Assembly: GCA_002914805.1 (NCBI GenBank)
Contig: JXTB01000808.1
Span: 1 to 64,000 of the forward strand
Length of the DNA: 64,000 bases
Source: Parasponia andersonii
Lineage: Eukaryota > Streptophyta > Magnoliopsida > Rosales > Cannabaceae
Direction of reading: 5' to 3'
The notes under the pieces: generated by a model
The model's input: only the letters and a program-made list of their open reading frames with translations
Databases searched by the model: none
Told to the model about the DNA's origin: nothing
Part shown: positions 1 to 11,211 of the stretch, piece by piece
How positions within the stretch are numbered: position 1 is the first letter of the stretch
How the letters are laid out: every line of letters starts with the position of its first letter
Translations under genes and position numbers: made by a program

Positions 1-250
1 GCCCAGAATTGGTTGTCTCCTCTTCGGATCATAGAGTCCCCTTTATATAGATTGTAGTGACCCTATCCCCCTAGGTTCCTTATGTCTCTAGGATCCTAAT
101 TGAATAAACGGGTAACTATACATTTGGGTAATTATCCAATTAAGTAATTGGATAATTATTCAAAACGGATAACTAGTTAATTATAAACAATACAATTGGA
201 TAACTACTCGAAAAGGATAACTTAGTTAATCGCAAATAGGAGTCTTCAGC
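1..250. repeat. AT-rich repeat DNA with recurring GGATAACTAGTTAAT-like words
   Basis: No gene is visible. Between about 105 and 235 short variants of GGATAACTA, GTAATTATCC and GGATAACTAGTTAA recur on both strands, as in a decayed tandem or inverted repeat. The same word style (AAGTAACT, TAACTAGTTAGATTAC) returns at 2430-2530. The left edge lies outside the window, so the parent element cannot be defined. Confidence 0.4.
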
Positions 251-355
251 TTCCCTTTCCTTGTAGGTTTCTTCCACAGCATTCACCTATTTCCCTCTTC
301 TTGTAGGTTTCCTTTATAGTGTTTTCGTGTTTCCCTTTTCCTATAGGTTTCCTGT
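251..355. repeat. Three-copy 40-bp tandem repeat
   Basis: The block TTCCCTYTYCTTGTAGGTTTC starts at 251, 291 and 331, giving an exact 40-bp period with some drift between copies. The array sits directly before another tandem array (403-476), so this looks like the untranslated or LTR part of a retroelement. That assignment is inference. Confidence 0.7.
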
Positions 356-402
356 TTGTTAAGGAAAACTGGACGGAGAAAGTCGCACAAAAACCTGCGG
401 AA

Positions 403-476
403 GAGGTCGCATATAAGCATCATGGAGGAGGTCGCATATATCCTTCTTGGAGGAGGTCGCATATAAAACTTATGCG
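403..476. repeat. Three-copy 25-bp tandem repeat (GAGGTCGCATATA core)
   Basis: GAGGTCGCATATA occurs at 403, 428 and 453, an exact 25-bp period; the rest of each unit is more variable. The array is followed by TTATGCGATCTTAGG and GACCGCATAAC, which partly repeat the core in the opposite orientation. No coding function is seen. Confidence 0.75.
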
Positions 477-524
477 ATCTTAGGATTTTAGACCGCATAA
501 CAGTTACTTACTACCACTCTAACA

Positions 525-725
525 CCCTTGTTTCCCTCTCTTTTCTTCCTTGTCTTCTTTCTCTTTGTCTTTTCTATTTCTTTCTTTTCTTTTCTTTTCA
601 TAATTTTTCTTTCCTTTTTTTTTTCCTTCTATTTCTTCTTTCTTTCTTTCCCTGTTAGTTGTCAACCAAACCTTCTTCATTATTGTTCTTCTTCATTTTA
701 TTTTTCTTCTAGGCCCCCTCCCTTT
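525..725. repeat. Polypyrimidine (CT-rich) tract
   Basis: The + strand is almost entirely C and T here. The 67-codon frame at 528-731 is a by-product: its protein is nearly all F, S, L and I. No gene is supported. Confidence 0.7.
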
Positions 726-779
726 CGTTAAATTTTCTCTTCCCTAAGCTTGAAACTGATGCCAACACCTCCTCATAGT

Positions 780-2300
780 AGTCCAAATAAACTCATCTAG
801 TAAGTTCTTGGATAAGTCTCTAATATATTGTTTTAATTATTGCAATTATTTAGAAGTGATATTATTGAGAATTATGGGAGGACATAGTGTATGGATTTGG
901 TTAAGTTATGAGGAGAATAGTTAGAATATTTGTGATTATTTTCTAAGTGTTACTATTAGTAAAATTTAAGTGATGAAATTAGTGTGAATGAAATATTAAG
1001 AAAAAAATGGTGATTTCTGAAAGTTGATGTATTTATAAATAGAATTTGTAAGTTCATATTTTCATATTCTAGAAAGACAGTATCTTCTAAATATTTCAGA
1101 AATATCAGAATTTTTGTAAGCCATATTTGGAAAAATAGCATTTTTATAATTATTATGATCGTGAAAGTTATATGGGAAGATAGAGCTTGTTGAATCATGA
1201 AATTAAGTGTTTGATTTGTTTGGAATTGAAATCCGGATCGGGAGAATTGTGGATCTGAAAAAGATGGTATTTTTCTAAATCTAGACAAAAGTGGTATTTT
1301 TATAATATGACAAGTATTGGGCTGAAAGTTTATTGATAACTGAAAATGGCCCTTGGGCAGTGAAGAGAAAAATGGTAGTTTCCTAAAGATTTCTAAGAAG
1401 TAGGTATATTTATAAATAACCAGAAATGTTAGCATTTTCTAATATTTTTATGAAAAGTGATATTTTTACAAAATATTCCTGTAAGATGGTAATTTTATAA
1501 CAGATTCTAGAAAAGTCGGTATTTTTAAAAATCCGATTACGAATGGTGGTAAATCTGTAAACAGACCCAAAGATTCGGATTATTTTACTAAGATAATGTT
1601 GATTTGTGAAAGATGGGCCTTGAACTAAGTTTTTAAAGATAAAAGGAGTAACGATTCTTAAAACAGAATTATTTTTGGGAATTTTTACGTAAAGTACGAA
1701 TGTTATGAATTTTCATACGCGGGTACAACGAGCGGTATCCAGGTTTAGCTATCCTGGTGAGTGAGGTAAATGATCGATTATCAGCTTTTTATTTTAAAAT
1801 TGAATATTTTTGGATTATTTTACTTATTACCAAAAGTTCGTGAATTAAATATTAATTATTTTTATCTATTAATTATTTTGAATAAATGTAATGCTTTAGA
1901 ATAAAAATGATTTTATGGGATTTTTGTACTAGTATATACTGGAGATATCGTAGGATTATACATGAGTAATAACTTAGCATCATGGATAAGTACAGGTAGT
2001 TATGATCCACTGTCGGTGCAAGTCTGTAAATCTAAGAGGGGACTCCATTAGGTGGCTACAACCCATCTTTAATAAAAACCTATAAACCTTCACAGAAAAT
2101 TTCCTAGAATATATGATCATATAGTTTCATGTTAGAGTATCGTTTCACATAGTGTGAAAGTGACTCTAGAGGATGAAAGCACATTAGTCTGAGTGATTAA
2201 TGTCATGTGTTGAACGAATTTTGAAACACAATTTATGTTAGGGCTATTTACAAAATTCCAGGCCCAAGATACAAAAAATTGAAAAATCTCGGATGGACTC
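780..2300 (+). mobile_element. Possible Ty3/gypsy LTR-like remnant
   Basis: This 1.5-kb AT-rich stretch has no coding capacity but resembles the long LTRs of Del/Tekay-type elements: GGTGAGTGAGGTAAATG near 1756, a phrase with GGGGACTCCATTAGGTGGC near 2037, and many decayed repeats of GTGGTATTTTTATAA. I found no clear TG...CA ends, primer site or target duplication. The family label is recognition by style only. The 159-codon frame on the - strand at 956-1435 arises from these repeats and is not a gene. Confidence 0.3.
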
Positions 2301-3304
2301 ATTTTTGTGAAAAATCCCGGATTAATTTAGAAAAATATCACTTTTAAAAGTATTATTAGAAAAATAACACTTTTAAAAAATATTTAAAAAAATACAATTT
2401 TTCTTTAAATTTGGCATTTTTCAATGGCACTCGATAACTAGTTAGATTACTTAGAGTAACCAATCCAGTTACTTGAAGTAACTGTTCAAGTTACCTCAAG
2501 TAACTCGATTAATTACCTTAAATATCTCATGAATCAATAAAAAGTTGTATTTTTCTAAATACTTTTAAAAGTGGTATTTTTATAATTAAATTTGAAATTT
2601 TTCAAAACAATTTCAAATTCCAGGATTTTTCAATTTTTCTGAAAAAATACCATAAAAAATCAAATCTCCTCTTTATGTTACATATCTATACACGATTATA
2701 TTACAGGTTCTGGAATTTATATACAAGTTTGGTCTATACACTTGTTTATGAACAACTAACCATGCATGATTTTCTAAAACAAAATTTGTTTATAAAAAAT
2801 ATAATTGATTTCCCATTAGGCATAGTCATGTTCACCCCATCTTTTTTCGAGACGATACAATTGTGTTATTTTTTTTAATAATACTAGAGGATCAAGTCTG
2901 GTTATATAATAAATAATAGAACTTGATTGGCATGAAGTTAAGTATTTTTTTTTATTTTTGTCCGTAAAACTTTATTTGTCATTTTAGTACTTGGTGATGA
3001 TAGTAATCTATAACTCAAAATATTCTAATGGTATATACATAACTATGAGTTGAGTTGCAGTTCACTTATTGAAGTTATATTTTTATAAAATAAAAAAGTG
3101 AGGTTTGCGTAGACATTTTAATAAAATATTTAAGAAATTCCAAATTAAAAAAATTCACATTTAGCCCATAATTTGGGTCATAACAATTTTATTTATTGAA
3201 ACCGCTTTCCGTGATTAAGTGGTTAAGTTCATGACAACATGCAGCATGCTCAAGCACGGATGAAAACAAGTCAATGATGCCAAACGCACGCAAAGAAAGG
3301 GAGT
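2300..3304. other. AT-rich intergenic DNA, no gene seen
   Basis: Decayed copies of the GTGGTATTTTTATAA word continue to about 2590. From 2430 to 2530 several AAGTAACT/AGTTACTT words alternate in orientation. The 67-codon frame at 2675-2878 has no recognisable domain. From about 2880 to 3300 I see nothing interpretable. Confidence 0.5.
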
Positions 3305-3331
3305 TCCAGGTTGGAGATTTTGTTTATTTGA
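3305..3331 (+). repeat. 27-bp exact direct repeat, copy 1
   Basis: TCCAGGTTGGAGATTTTG followed by TTTATTTGA is repeated without mismatch at 4352-4378, 1047 bp away. The sequence on either side differs. It may mark a duplication made during insertion or break repair of the intervening polypyrimidine segment. Confidence 0.9.
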
Positions 3332-4351
3332 AGTTACAATTTCCTTGAGAGAATAGAACAACGTTCTTTTTTCTTTTTTTTTTTTTTTCTCAAGAAAAAT
3401 AAAAAAATAAGTGAAAAATCTAAGTAAAATTGTTTAACATTGACAATTTTTAAAAATAGAATTAAAGAAAATAAAAAATTCATATAACAATAAAATGTTG
3501 TTTTCAAAATATTTTCTTAATTTTAACTTTTTCTCAAAAAATAAAATAATTTTATACACACATTTTCTCGTAAATTTCTTTTTCATGAGTTTCTCTTACT
3601 ATATTCTCTTTTATCACTTTCTTTCTCTTTATTCTTTTTTATCATTTTCTCTCTTCTTATTCTCTCAATCTTTATTCTCCATCGTCATCTTCTCTCTCCT
3701 CATTTTATTCCATCACTCTCCCTTATCATTTTTTATCCTTTTATTTTTTTCATCATATTATCTTTACTCATTCTTTATTGCTATTTTGTTTTTTTATAAC
3801 TTTCTTTATTTTTATTTTCTTATCTCATGCATTCTTATCACTTTCTCTTTCTTGTGTGTTGATTTGTTTCTCTCTTTCTTCTATATTTCTCAACACTTTT
3901 ATTTTTTCATTCTTTCTTATTATTTTCTCTCTCATTATTATCTTTTTTCTCTCTTTGTTCTCCTACTTAAATTTATATCTCGTCACTCTTTCTTAATTTT
4001 TTCTCTCTAAATATGTTTTTTTTTTAATAATATAAATATAATTTTTAATATTCATATAATTTTTTTTGCTAAAAAATATTTTTAAAAAATATTTTTCAAA
4101 CACCCGTTATTTTCTGAAAACATTATAGAAAAGTTTTTATTCTTATTTCTGAAAAGATAATTTTGAAAACAAAAACAAAAAACAATGCCAAAAAACCCCT
4201 AAATCTTTTAACTTTCAATCCTTTTCGGATTTGTTTTCTCTTTCCCAGTTCAGAACCCAAAACAAGATTCTAAGTCTTGCGTCAAATTTTTTCTTTTTTC
4301 CTTTGGGATTTCGTTGACTTCGGCTTTAAAAATATTTTTTTTTTCCAGAGC
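3332..4351. repeat. Polypyrimidine-rich segment between the two 27-bp repeats
   Basis: From about 3570 to 4010 the + strand is a long run of T and C in TTCTCTTT/TCATTTTCTC-like words. It opens a 171-codon frame (3495-4010) made almost only of F, L, S, Y and I. With no conserved domain and a composition explained by the repeat, it is not called as a gene. The flanks (3332-3500, 4010-4351) are A- or T-rich and featureless. Confidence 0.6.
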
Positions 4352-4378
4352 TCCAGGTTGGAGATTTTGTTTATTTGA
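4352..4378 (+). repeat. 27-bp exact direct repeat, copy 2
   Basis: This is the second copy of the repeat at 3305-3331, identical over all 27 bases. It is preceded by a T tract and followed by unrelated sequence. Confidence 0.9.
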
Positions 4379-6107
4379 CATTTTACCTCATGTTCTATAA
4401 AACACTTTTCAATTCAACTAATAACATCCTCTTCTTTAGCACCAAAAATAAATAAATAAATAAATAAAAGAATAAGAACAAAAAACATGCTCTTCTTCCA
4501 AGATCATTTATATTTATCATTTAAATGCAATAATCAAATAATATACACATAATTCTTAGAATTTTCGCAACACCACCTCTTTAAAAATATTTGAAGAAAC
4601 CACTTTTGCACATGAATGTCTCAAAACCTGTTAGAGGATAATGAAATCTATAACATTATTAATAAATTCCAAACCAATAACTGAAATCAAATAAAATAAC
4701 TAAGACTAAATGAGGTTTCAAAATATAACATCTTCTTTATTTGATCCAAGACTTGTATAGCTGTGAGCATTGACTAGAAAATTGCTTCAAGATGCCATAC
4801 TCTTTGTGGAAAATATACTCTATAATGAATGAGATTAAACTAATTCTTTAAAAAGGTGAAGAAAATATTAAATTGATTAGCAAGAAAAAAAGAGAAGAAA
4901 TTGAATATAATTAAAAATAAATAAAAAGAACAAAGGATTATGAAGATTTAGGGTACAAAAAGTTTTATTTGGTCTGAAAAAATAATAATAATTGGCTATT
5001 AAAATTTAGGGAAAAAAAGGTTATATGATTGTGAAATTTAAAAGGTAAAAAATATTTTTTGAATAATCTATTTAAACAATGAATTTTTCTGTTGTCAAAA
5101 TATGAGATGTTAATAGAGTCCACATTATACTAAAGATAGGGTGGAAATTAGTACGTATATAGCGTGTTTCACCGTAAAAACTACTTATAATGTCATTTCT
5201 TTTTTTTCTTTTATTAATTTTAGTGGCTGGATTTTACTTTCTTGCCCCTAATAGCCCATCATGACTCTCTTGTATTGTTTCACTGTTTTCTGGCTTCTCT
5301 ATCTTCTCGATGTTTTTTTCTTTCTTCTTTTTTCTCTATTTCTGATATTTTTTTTCTCTTCTTTTCTTTGAGACTGCTTCTCTCCCTTTCTCTGTTTGGT
5401 TTATGTATAATTTCCCTCAATCTCTCTCTTTTTCTTTCGGTGATTTTTCCCGAAATTCTTTGATTTGTATTTTTTAATTTTTTTTATTTATTTTAATTTA
5501 TCACAATTTTTTTATGTGTGATATTTTTCTCTGTTTTGGATCATTGTATATCTGAGCTGAGGTGTATTTTTGTTTATACATGAAATTGTTTTCTTTTTTT
5601 TTTTAATTATTAGAGGGATTTATAAAAATATGATTTTTATACAAAAGGTTTTAAAACTACGACCAGGCAGAGAAAAACATAAAAATACGACTTTTAGTGT
5701 GAAAACTTTAAAAAATACGGCCTTATGGGCGATGGCCAAAATTTAAAAGAACGATAAGCAAAAGAGTCTGACGTGCGCGTATCAGCGTCAATGCTAACAC
5801 CTGATGCAGTTTATTTTTTTTAAAATTAATCATATTGCTTTTTTTTTTAAATATGAAAACTAATCATTACTTTATTTTTAACTTATTTGCAAAATTTTGA
5901 ACTTTTTAGTCAATTTGATTCTTTTTATTTATTCGTATTTTTTTCAATTTAGAAATTTAAAAATTATAAACTGTAATACCACACATTATATGAATAACTT
6001 TTTAAAGTGAAATATGTCAAAAAAAATTTAAAAAAATAAAACATAAGCCTGAAAAAAAGCTCCCAGATAAATAGATAACACGATAAATTATTTTTTATAT
6101 TTTCAAT
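4379..6107. other. AT-rich intergenic DNA, no gene seen
   Basis: The stretch holds an (AAAT)n tract near 4450, a CT-rich patch at 5165-5460 that produces a low-complexity 73-codon frame, and a patch at 5620-5800 where AAAAATACGACTTT/AAAAATACGGCC words recur beside a more GC-rich stretch (GATGGCC, GACGTGCGCG). The last patch looks transposon-derived, but I cannot assign a family. Confidence 0.4.
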
Positions 6108-6861
6108 TGTCAACGGAATAAATAATCAGATTCCGAGAGCAAATCCAAAAAATTTCGTATAGCTTTTTTAAAAAAAAATTAAGAAACGACAATTTTATAG
6201 TGGTTCGGTCTCAAAGATGATCTATATCCACTATAATTTATTATGGAGAAAGTGTATACAACGCTATAGTTTCAGTTCAGTAAATGGGTGCATTGTTTGG
6301 ACATGTTTATATTATGACTAAGGTCTCCTATTTATAGACAGAGAGTCATAGTCACTTACAATTGCATGTACCATTTTAGGTAGCATGATTATCTCAAAAT
6401 AACAAGATAATTACAAATATTAAATATTTATCTAAATATAAAGAAAATATCTATATTTGAATAAATTATCATAATTTAAATGATAATTATCCAAGTACTT
6501 GTCGAGGTATCTATCTTCTAAAAGAATCTGTCGTAGTTACGTACGCTTCCTGGAGTGTCAGCATATCAAGTCTACTACTAGCTAACTTCTCAAATTTGCA
6601 CACAAGTGGTAATATGCTAGCTAACTTTATGTTAGCCATCTAGCTTTCTAATGAGCTAGCTAACTTTCACTTAGTTGAGGTAACCATTTTGCTAGCAAAT
6701 AAAAATGAGCTTACATAGTTGAGATCATATGTACTTTTTAAGTTGTGATTGATAACAAGTAGAATTCTTCGTATTAAAGGCTTGCACAACCTCATATTTT
6801 GTACACACCTTACATTTTGTGTGAACTTTCCTTTAGCATATAACATTTTTAGCATATAACA
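6108..6861 (-). mobile_element. LTR retrotransposon 3' LTR (- strand)
   Basis: Read on the - strand, the segment begins TGTTATATGC and ends CCGTTGACA, fitting TG...CA ends over about 754 bp. Just upstream on that strand (6862-6874) is GCAGGGGGATAAA, a good polypurine tract. A TATA box, CTATAAATAGGAGACC, lies inside at about 6335, followed by a phrase with GACCGAACCACTATAAAATT like the U5 region of many plant LTRs. These facts agree on a 3' LTR. No pol is attached, so the superfamily is open. The exact 5' base is an estimate. Confidence 0.55.
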
Positions 6862-7830
6862 TTTATCCCCCTGCTATCAAGTACTTCTATAAAGTCTTGG
6901 GAGCTATCTATTTTCCAAAAATAACCACGCAAAACATAATCTTGACAAAGTGCGTACCATTAATTTGGTGACAAATCATTTTGCATACAATATTTAGATG
7001 CTTTTCTCTATAGTTATAGACATAACAAGTTGGGTAGTAAGCAAACTTTTGTAGCACAAATATCTTACCCCTTTTTTTTTTAATAAGCATGTGATCTGAT
7101 CCACCAATTTAAAAAAAAAAAAAAAAAAAAAAAAACAACTCCTGTGCTAATATTCACCATTGATTACGCTTTATTGGATAGGAAGCTATGAATACGTGTT
7201 ATCTTACTGAAGTACCAGCCATTACTCCTTCTTTGTCCTTTGAATTTTGTATAAACAACAAATTAAAAATAAGAAAAAAACAGCTTTTTTCCTTTGACTA
7301 TACAATAGAGCACGACTTCAAAAGATCCAATCTTTAATATTATTCTTTTATTTCTCATTCAAAATACTCGTACCAAAGGTTTTTACCTTTTGTTAGTGCA
7401 TTCTTCTACCAACTGTCTACTTATCCCTACTGCTTCAGTCCATTTCATTCTTGATTCTAGACAGAGAAACAGGGATGACCACTTACAAAGACTCTCCGAT
7501 GCTTAAGTTAGCTATTTTTCTCAAAGGCTAAAAATGAAGAAGATAGCAAATGAATATATATCTCTTCTTCTAAAAAAAATGTGCTAGATATATATATATA
7601 TATGTGTGTGTGTGTGTATGTGTGTGTGTGTCCTGGAATTAAATACACAATACCTCATTAATTTCAAGACCAATTACGTCATTTTCCTCGTTATGCACTC
7701 CAGAAATTGTGGATTATGGATGTTGCAACTTTTTTTAATTCGACATTGCTTACTTACCACGATTTCTTGTGATATGTGCCTATACCGGACGAGATCGTGG
7801 TTGCTTGTAGCTCTATAAGGTAGTTCACTT
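6862..7830. other. Non-coding remnant next to the LTR, with microsatellites
   Basis: On the - strand this would be internal sequence of the LTR element ending at 6861, but no coding remnant is readable. It contains a 25-base A tract around 7110-7134 and a (TA)n(TG)n microsatellite at about 7589-7631. The small frames here (6908-7090, 7606-7818) match no family I know. Confidence 0.4.
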
Positions 7831-8398
7831 AAAGCACATGGTGACCGTGAGAGAGCATTAAATGCTCTGTCTGAATCTGTGGTTGAATGTCACTTGTGAG
7901 GACGAAGAACCGAAAAGTCTCAAGGGCTCTATATCTCATATTTAGGGTGGCTTAGATTCGATTGACCCTTTCGAAGGTCTGTCTGATGCAGATCTCAGAC
8001 AGGACTCAGTACTAATCTTTGTGGATTTAGTGACCCTATACTGCATCATGTAGAAGTCACGTGTCGTTTAAGTAGTGTCTTTGAGAGTTCGTATTGAATT
8101 CATCCATTATACCCTTTTATTTTGCCACCTCTTGAACCACGTGGTAGGCATCATGGAAATGGGCCCCACAACTCCACATATTTCCCTATTTGATGGACTA
8201 GCAGTAATCAAAATGGGGAAATCACATCTTTAGCCCTAATGTGAGGGGAAATCGTGGTTTGAATTCATCATTATATGCCAATCACTAATGCAGTTGCACA
8301 TTTCCCCATGCCACGAATTTTTAAATTTTCAAAAATTTTATCTTTTATAAATTTCCCTCATGTTATCCCTTTGGAGGGATGACCCTTCAAATGTCTTG

Positions 8399-8407
8399 CT
8401 ATAAATA
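8399..8407 (+). promoter_or_regulatory. TATA box of the gypsy-type relic
   Basis: CTATAAATA lies upstream of the relic's coding part. The related element on the opposite strand has CTATAAAAAC at 36350-36341, and the bases after both TATA boxes align (CTTACTTTACC versus TTTCACTTTACC). Conservation between two decayed copies suggests this is the element's original promoter. Confidence 0.5.
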
Positions 8408-8639
8408 CACATTTTCTCTTTTTTATTTCACTTTACCAAAAACTCTTCAGTTGCACTTGCTTTCTTTCCCAAACTTTCCTGTATTCCTAAATCTCAGGGT
8501 TTCAGGACTTTTCTTTTCTCAAGATCTTCAACTTCATACTCATTCTTACAAAAATGGCCTAAAACCAGAGCCAGAAACTCCGCCTTATTCCAGATCCTGA
8601 GGTAGATTCACTGAGGAGGCAACTCTACTTCCCCAGTAG

Positions 8640-9016
8640 GGTTACCTTCTAATAGGTCGAGGGTCCCGCCAACTAGTATTTGTGTCCATCTTCTCCCGAA
8701 GGATTCATTATCCTGCGACGGAAGCACCTCGGGTGGCTGCGATTCCCTCTTCCTCCCTTCATCCATCAATTTTTTTTGTTAACAAGGATTCATCCTATGC
8801 AGCTTACTACCAACAGAGTCATGATTCTGATAGGGCTTTCGGCTTTGTCAGTGTTACTGAATATACATATTAACCTTGAGGTGGTTTTTATGCCTACAAA
8901 CTTATCCTTATCTCCAAGAAAAGCTCCTATCCCATTTTCTAACTTCAGCCGCTCCCAGGGCATTACATCTTTTGGGGTCTGCCTAGGTCAAACAAGCAAA
9001 GGGACTCTCCCATTCT
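8640..9016 (+). pseudogene. Transposase_28-like N-terminal region, copy A
   Basis: The frame reads VEGPANYYLCPSSPEG, then RKHLGWLRFPLPPFIHQFF, IHPMQLTTNRVMILIG and LSALSVLLNIHINLEVVF. The W-x-RFPLP, F, IHP-QL and N-x-VMIL spacing recalls the PF04195 (putative gypsy type transposon) family. Copy B at 35776-36110 carries the same order (VEWLRFPLPLPVYQFF, IHPIQLNANGVMILMG). There is no clear initiation codon, the frame ends in a stop at 9014-9016, and the following sequence continues the homology in broken frames. A hidden Markov search would settle the family. Confidence 0.55.
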
Positions 9017-9599
9017 AGGTTGTATGCTGTAGGGGGAGCACGGTACTCTCTATGGATGAATAGGGAGTATTTTCAAACCCCGTCATATTTTACCCACAGT
9101 AAGTAGTGTGTTATCCTTTAGGGTCTGTATATGCTCTCTCTTTTTATTTTCAAGATCTGATTTCACACAACTTCTGTAGAGGAAAGCAGATTTGACCCGC
9201 AGCCATCAGTGGGCCAACTCTAAGAGCTAGAGGGAGTCGTCATTTTCGGGTCATTTGGCGACTGCCGCTATATTCAGGCTGTTTTGAGCCCCTATGTGAT
9301 GAACATGATGCTGTGAATGATTTTGCTCCTCTCTTTCCCACCAGACACATGGGTCATTACCAAACATCTCTGGAGCAAACTTGATGCATTGAATTAGTTC
9401 TGGCAGGATGAGCAAAATTGTGTGGCTATGGTTGGTCGCCAAGTTATGGCTTCTAACCAGATGATGGGGCCTAATGACCTGGTTGCTCCAACTAGTCATC
9501 AGCTTGAGGAAGCTATGGGGCTCATGAACAGGGAGTGTGACAGGCTCCACGGCGAATAGGTCGCAACTCCCCAAAAGATCAAAGGTAGGGCTTTATAAT

Positions 9600-10230
9600 T
9601 ATTATTTGTCTCCTTTTTATTATTTATTATGTTATATTTCTTTTAAAGGTCGTGCCATATTGGTTCAGATGCTGGTCCTTCAGTAGATCCTACCTCAGCT
9701 AAAGGGAGTACTGCTATCCACTGCGCATGGCCCAAAGCTCCTGCCGGGCGATGTTTGTTCGCGTCGGGTCCGATTTTGCTCATTATTGTGGGGAAATTGC
9801 TGACCTTAGTGGTGAAGCGCCCAGATTTAAGTACCTCTTATCTTCTCCTCCACCCACCTCATAGAAGAGGAGTCATAATGAGGGCCTAGCCGAAGTAGAA
9901 AGGGGGTTTGATAGCGAAGAAGGGTAAAGCTACTCCTTCTTCAGACAACAATGATGATGCTACCTTGACCGTCATGAGGAGGAGGAGGTCTATGCACAGT
10001 GGTCCTTCCAAGCACCCTGGTGAAGACATGACTGAAAAATCACAAATGAGCAAAATCTCTTTGGAGGCAACCACTGAGGCTGTTGAGGCGGCAGTGTCCG
10101 CGGAGGCCTCTATCGCCAGTGACACACCAGCGATGGTGGTGGAGGCTTCTATCATCGATGATATACCACCTTCTCTTGCCCCTATTCCCCCTACTCTAGG
10201 AGCGTCGATAAGCACTACTTTGTATCTTTG
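9600..10230 (+). pseudogene. Linker region of copy A (acidic Ser/Ala-rich)
   Basis: The frame at 9908-10282 codes for a basic patch (MRRRRSMHSG), an acidic Glu/Ala/Ser-rich stretch, then a proline-rich piece. Such low-complexity linkers join the N-terminal domain to the coiled coil in this kind of element. The matching part is missing from copy B, where a copia fragment sits instead, so it cannot be tested by comparison within the window. Confidence 0.35.
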
Positions 10231-10239
10231 GAAGAGAGG

Positions 10240-11210
10240 AAAGCGGTCCTTGTCACTGGCAGGGAGGAGTCACATTCCATAAATGCAAAATGTGCCCAAA
10301 AAGATGATTCAGCCGCGAAATTTGAGCTGGAGGCACTCTCTCTAGAGAATGTGGATCTCATTACTAGTCGCAGTATTGCACAGGTTTGGGTCATTCTGCT
10401 GATGTCTCTATGTTCTTAAATGTTATAAACCTGACTTTTGTTTGTTTTTATAGCTAGCAACTACTCAGTATTTTTACTCGTTGAATATTGAGGGGCTAAC
10501 TCGGTTGCTAAATACAAATGTTATGGTAGCAAAGCAAAGAAAAGTCTCCTTCACTATGCTAAAGGAGGCCTTCAACTTGTATCAAAGCTTAGAGGATGCT
10601 AGGGTCAGCACCTTAAGGGCTCATGCCCTGAGTAGTGAAAAGACCAAGCGTGAGGAGCTTGCTGCCAGGTTAGCTGAGACAGAGGGGAAGATTAGATCCT
10701 TCGAGGTAGAGGTTCCAGGCTTATGTTCTTAGGCTGAGCTTGCTAGCCTAGCTTAGGCTAAGGCTAGGCTTAAAGAGCAGGAGCTGCAAAATGCTATGGC
10801 TGAGTTAGGACTTGCCTTCATCCCCCATGAGAGAGCCGTTGATGAGGCTAAAGAGGCGAAGAAGGCTGAGGCAAAAGCCAAGTTGAAGGCTACTCCCTGT
10901 AGCACAGGCTCGACCGGTCTAATGAGGTAACTAGTCATCTCCACTTGAAGTATTGTAAATTACTGAAAATTCATGTGGATCTGACCTGTGAAAGCAGCGA
11001 AGACTTAGTTGACATAAATGATCTTTTGGTTAATTTGTCACAATGTCAGGCAGAACTAAGGCTGGCAGCGTTGAAAGACAGGCTAGCTGAGGTGGAGAAA
11101 TTGAAGATACAGTATCAAAGGCATATGGACATCCTTTTTACAAAGAGCTGCAAGTCTGGTTGGGAAAATAGAGAATTCGATGCCACACAGAGGTGGTAAT
11201 ACCAGACAAG
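10240..11210 (+). pseudogene. Coiled-coil region of the gypsy-type protein, copy A
   Basis: Three consecutive frames encode heptad-rich, Ala/Glu/Leu/Lys-rich protein: KFELEALSLENVDLITSR (from about 10318), LKEAFNLYQSLEDARVSTL with HALSSEKTKREELAARLAE (10481-10732), and AELRLAALKDRLAEVEKLK to SGWENREFD (up to about 11180). Copy B has the same series (YRILDEARVSS, REELATRLVEVEGKVQSLEA, ADAEKLKIEYQRQLDIL, SGWENREFEG). Stops at about 10730 and 10754 break the chain. Function is inferred only as multimerisation of a Gag-like or transposon protein. Confidence 0.55.
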
Positions 11211-11211
11211 T

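Noticed and set aside
956..1435. 159-codon frame on the - strand
   Set aside because: Built from repeated ATTTTTATAA-type words of an LTR-like region, with no recognisable domain.
3190..3260. Possible tRNA-like segment (CCGTGATTAAGTGGTTAAG)
   Set aside because: Only a box A-like stretch is present; no box B or cloverleaf could be formed.
3495..4010. 171-codon hydrophobic open frame
   Set aside because: The + strand is a polypyrimidine repeat; the frame is open only because T/C-rich codons avoid stops. No domain, splice or promoter support.
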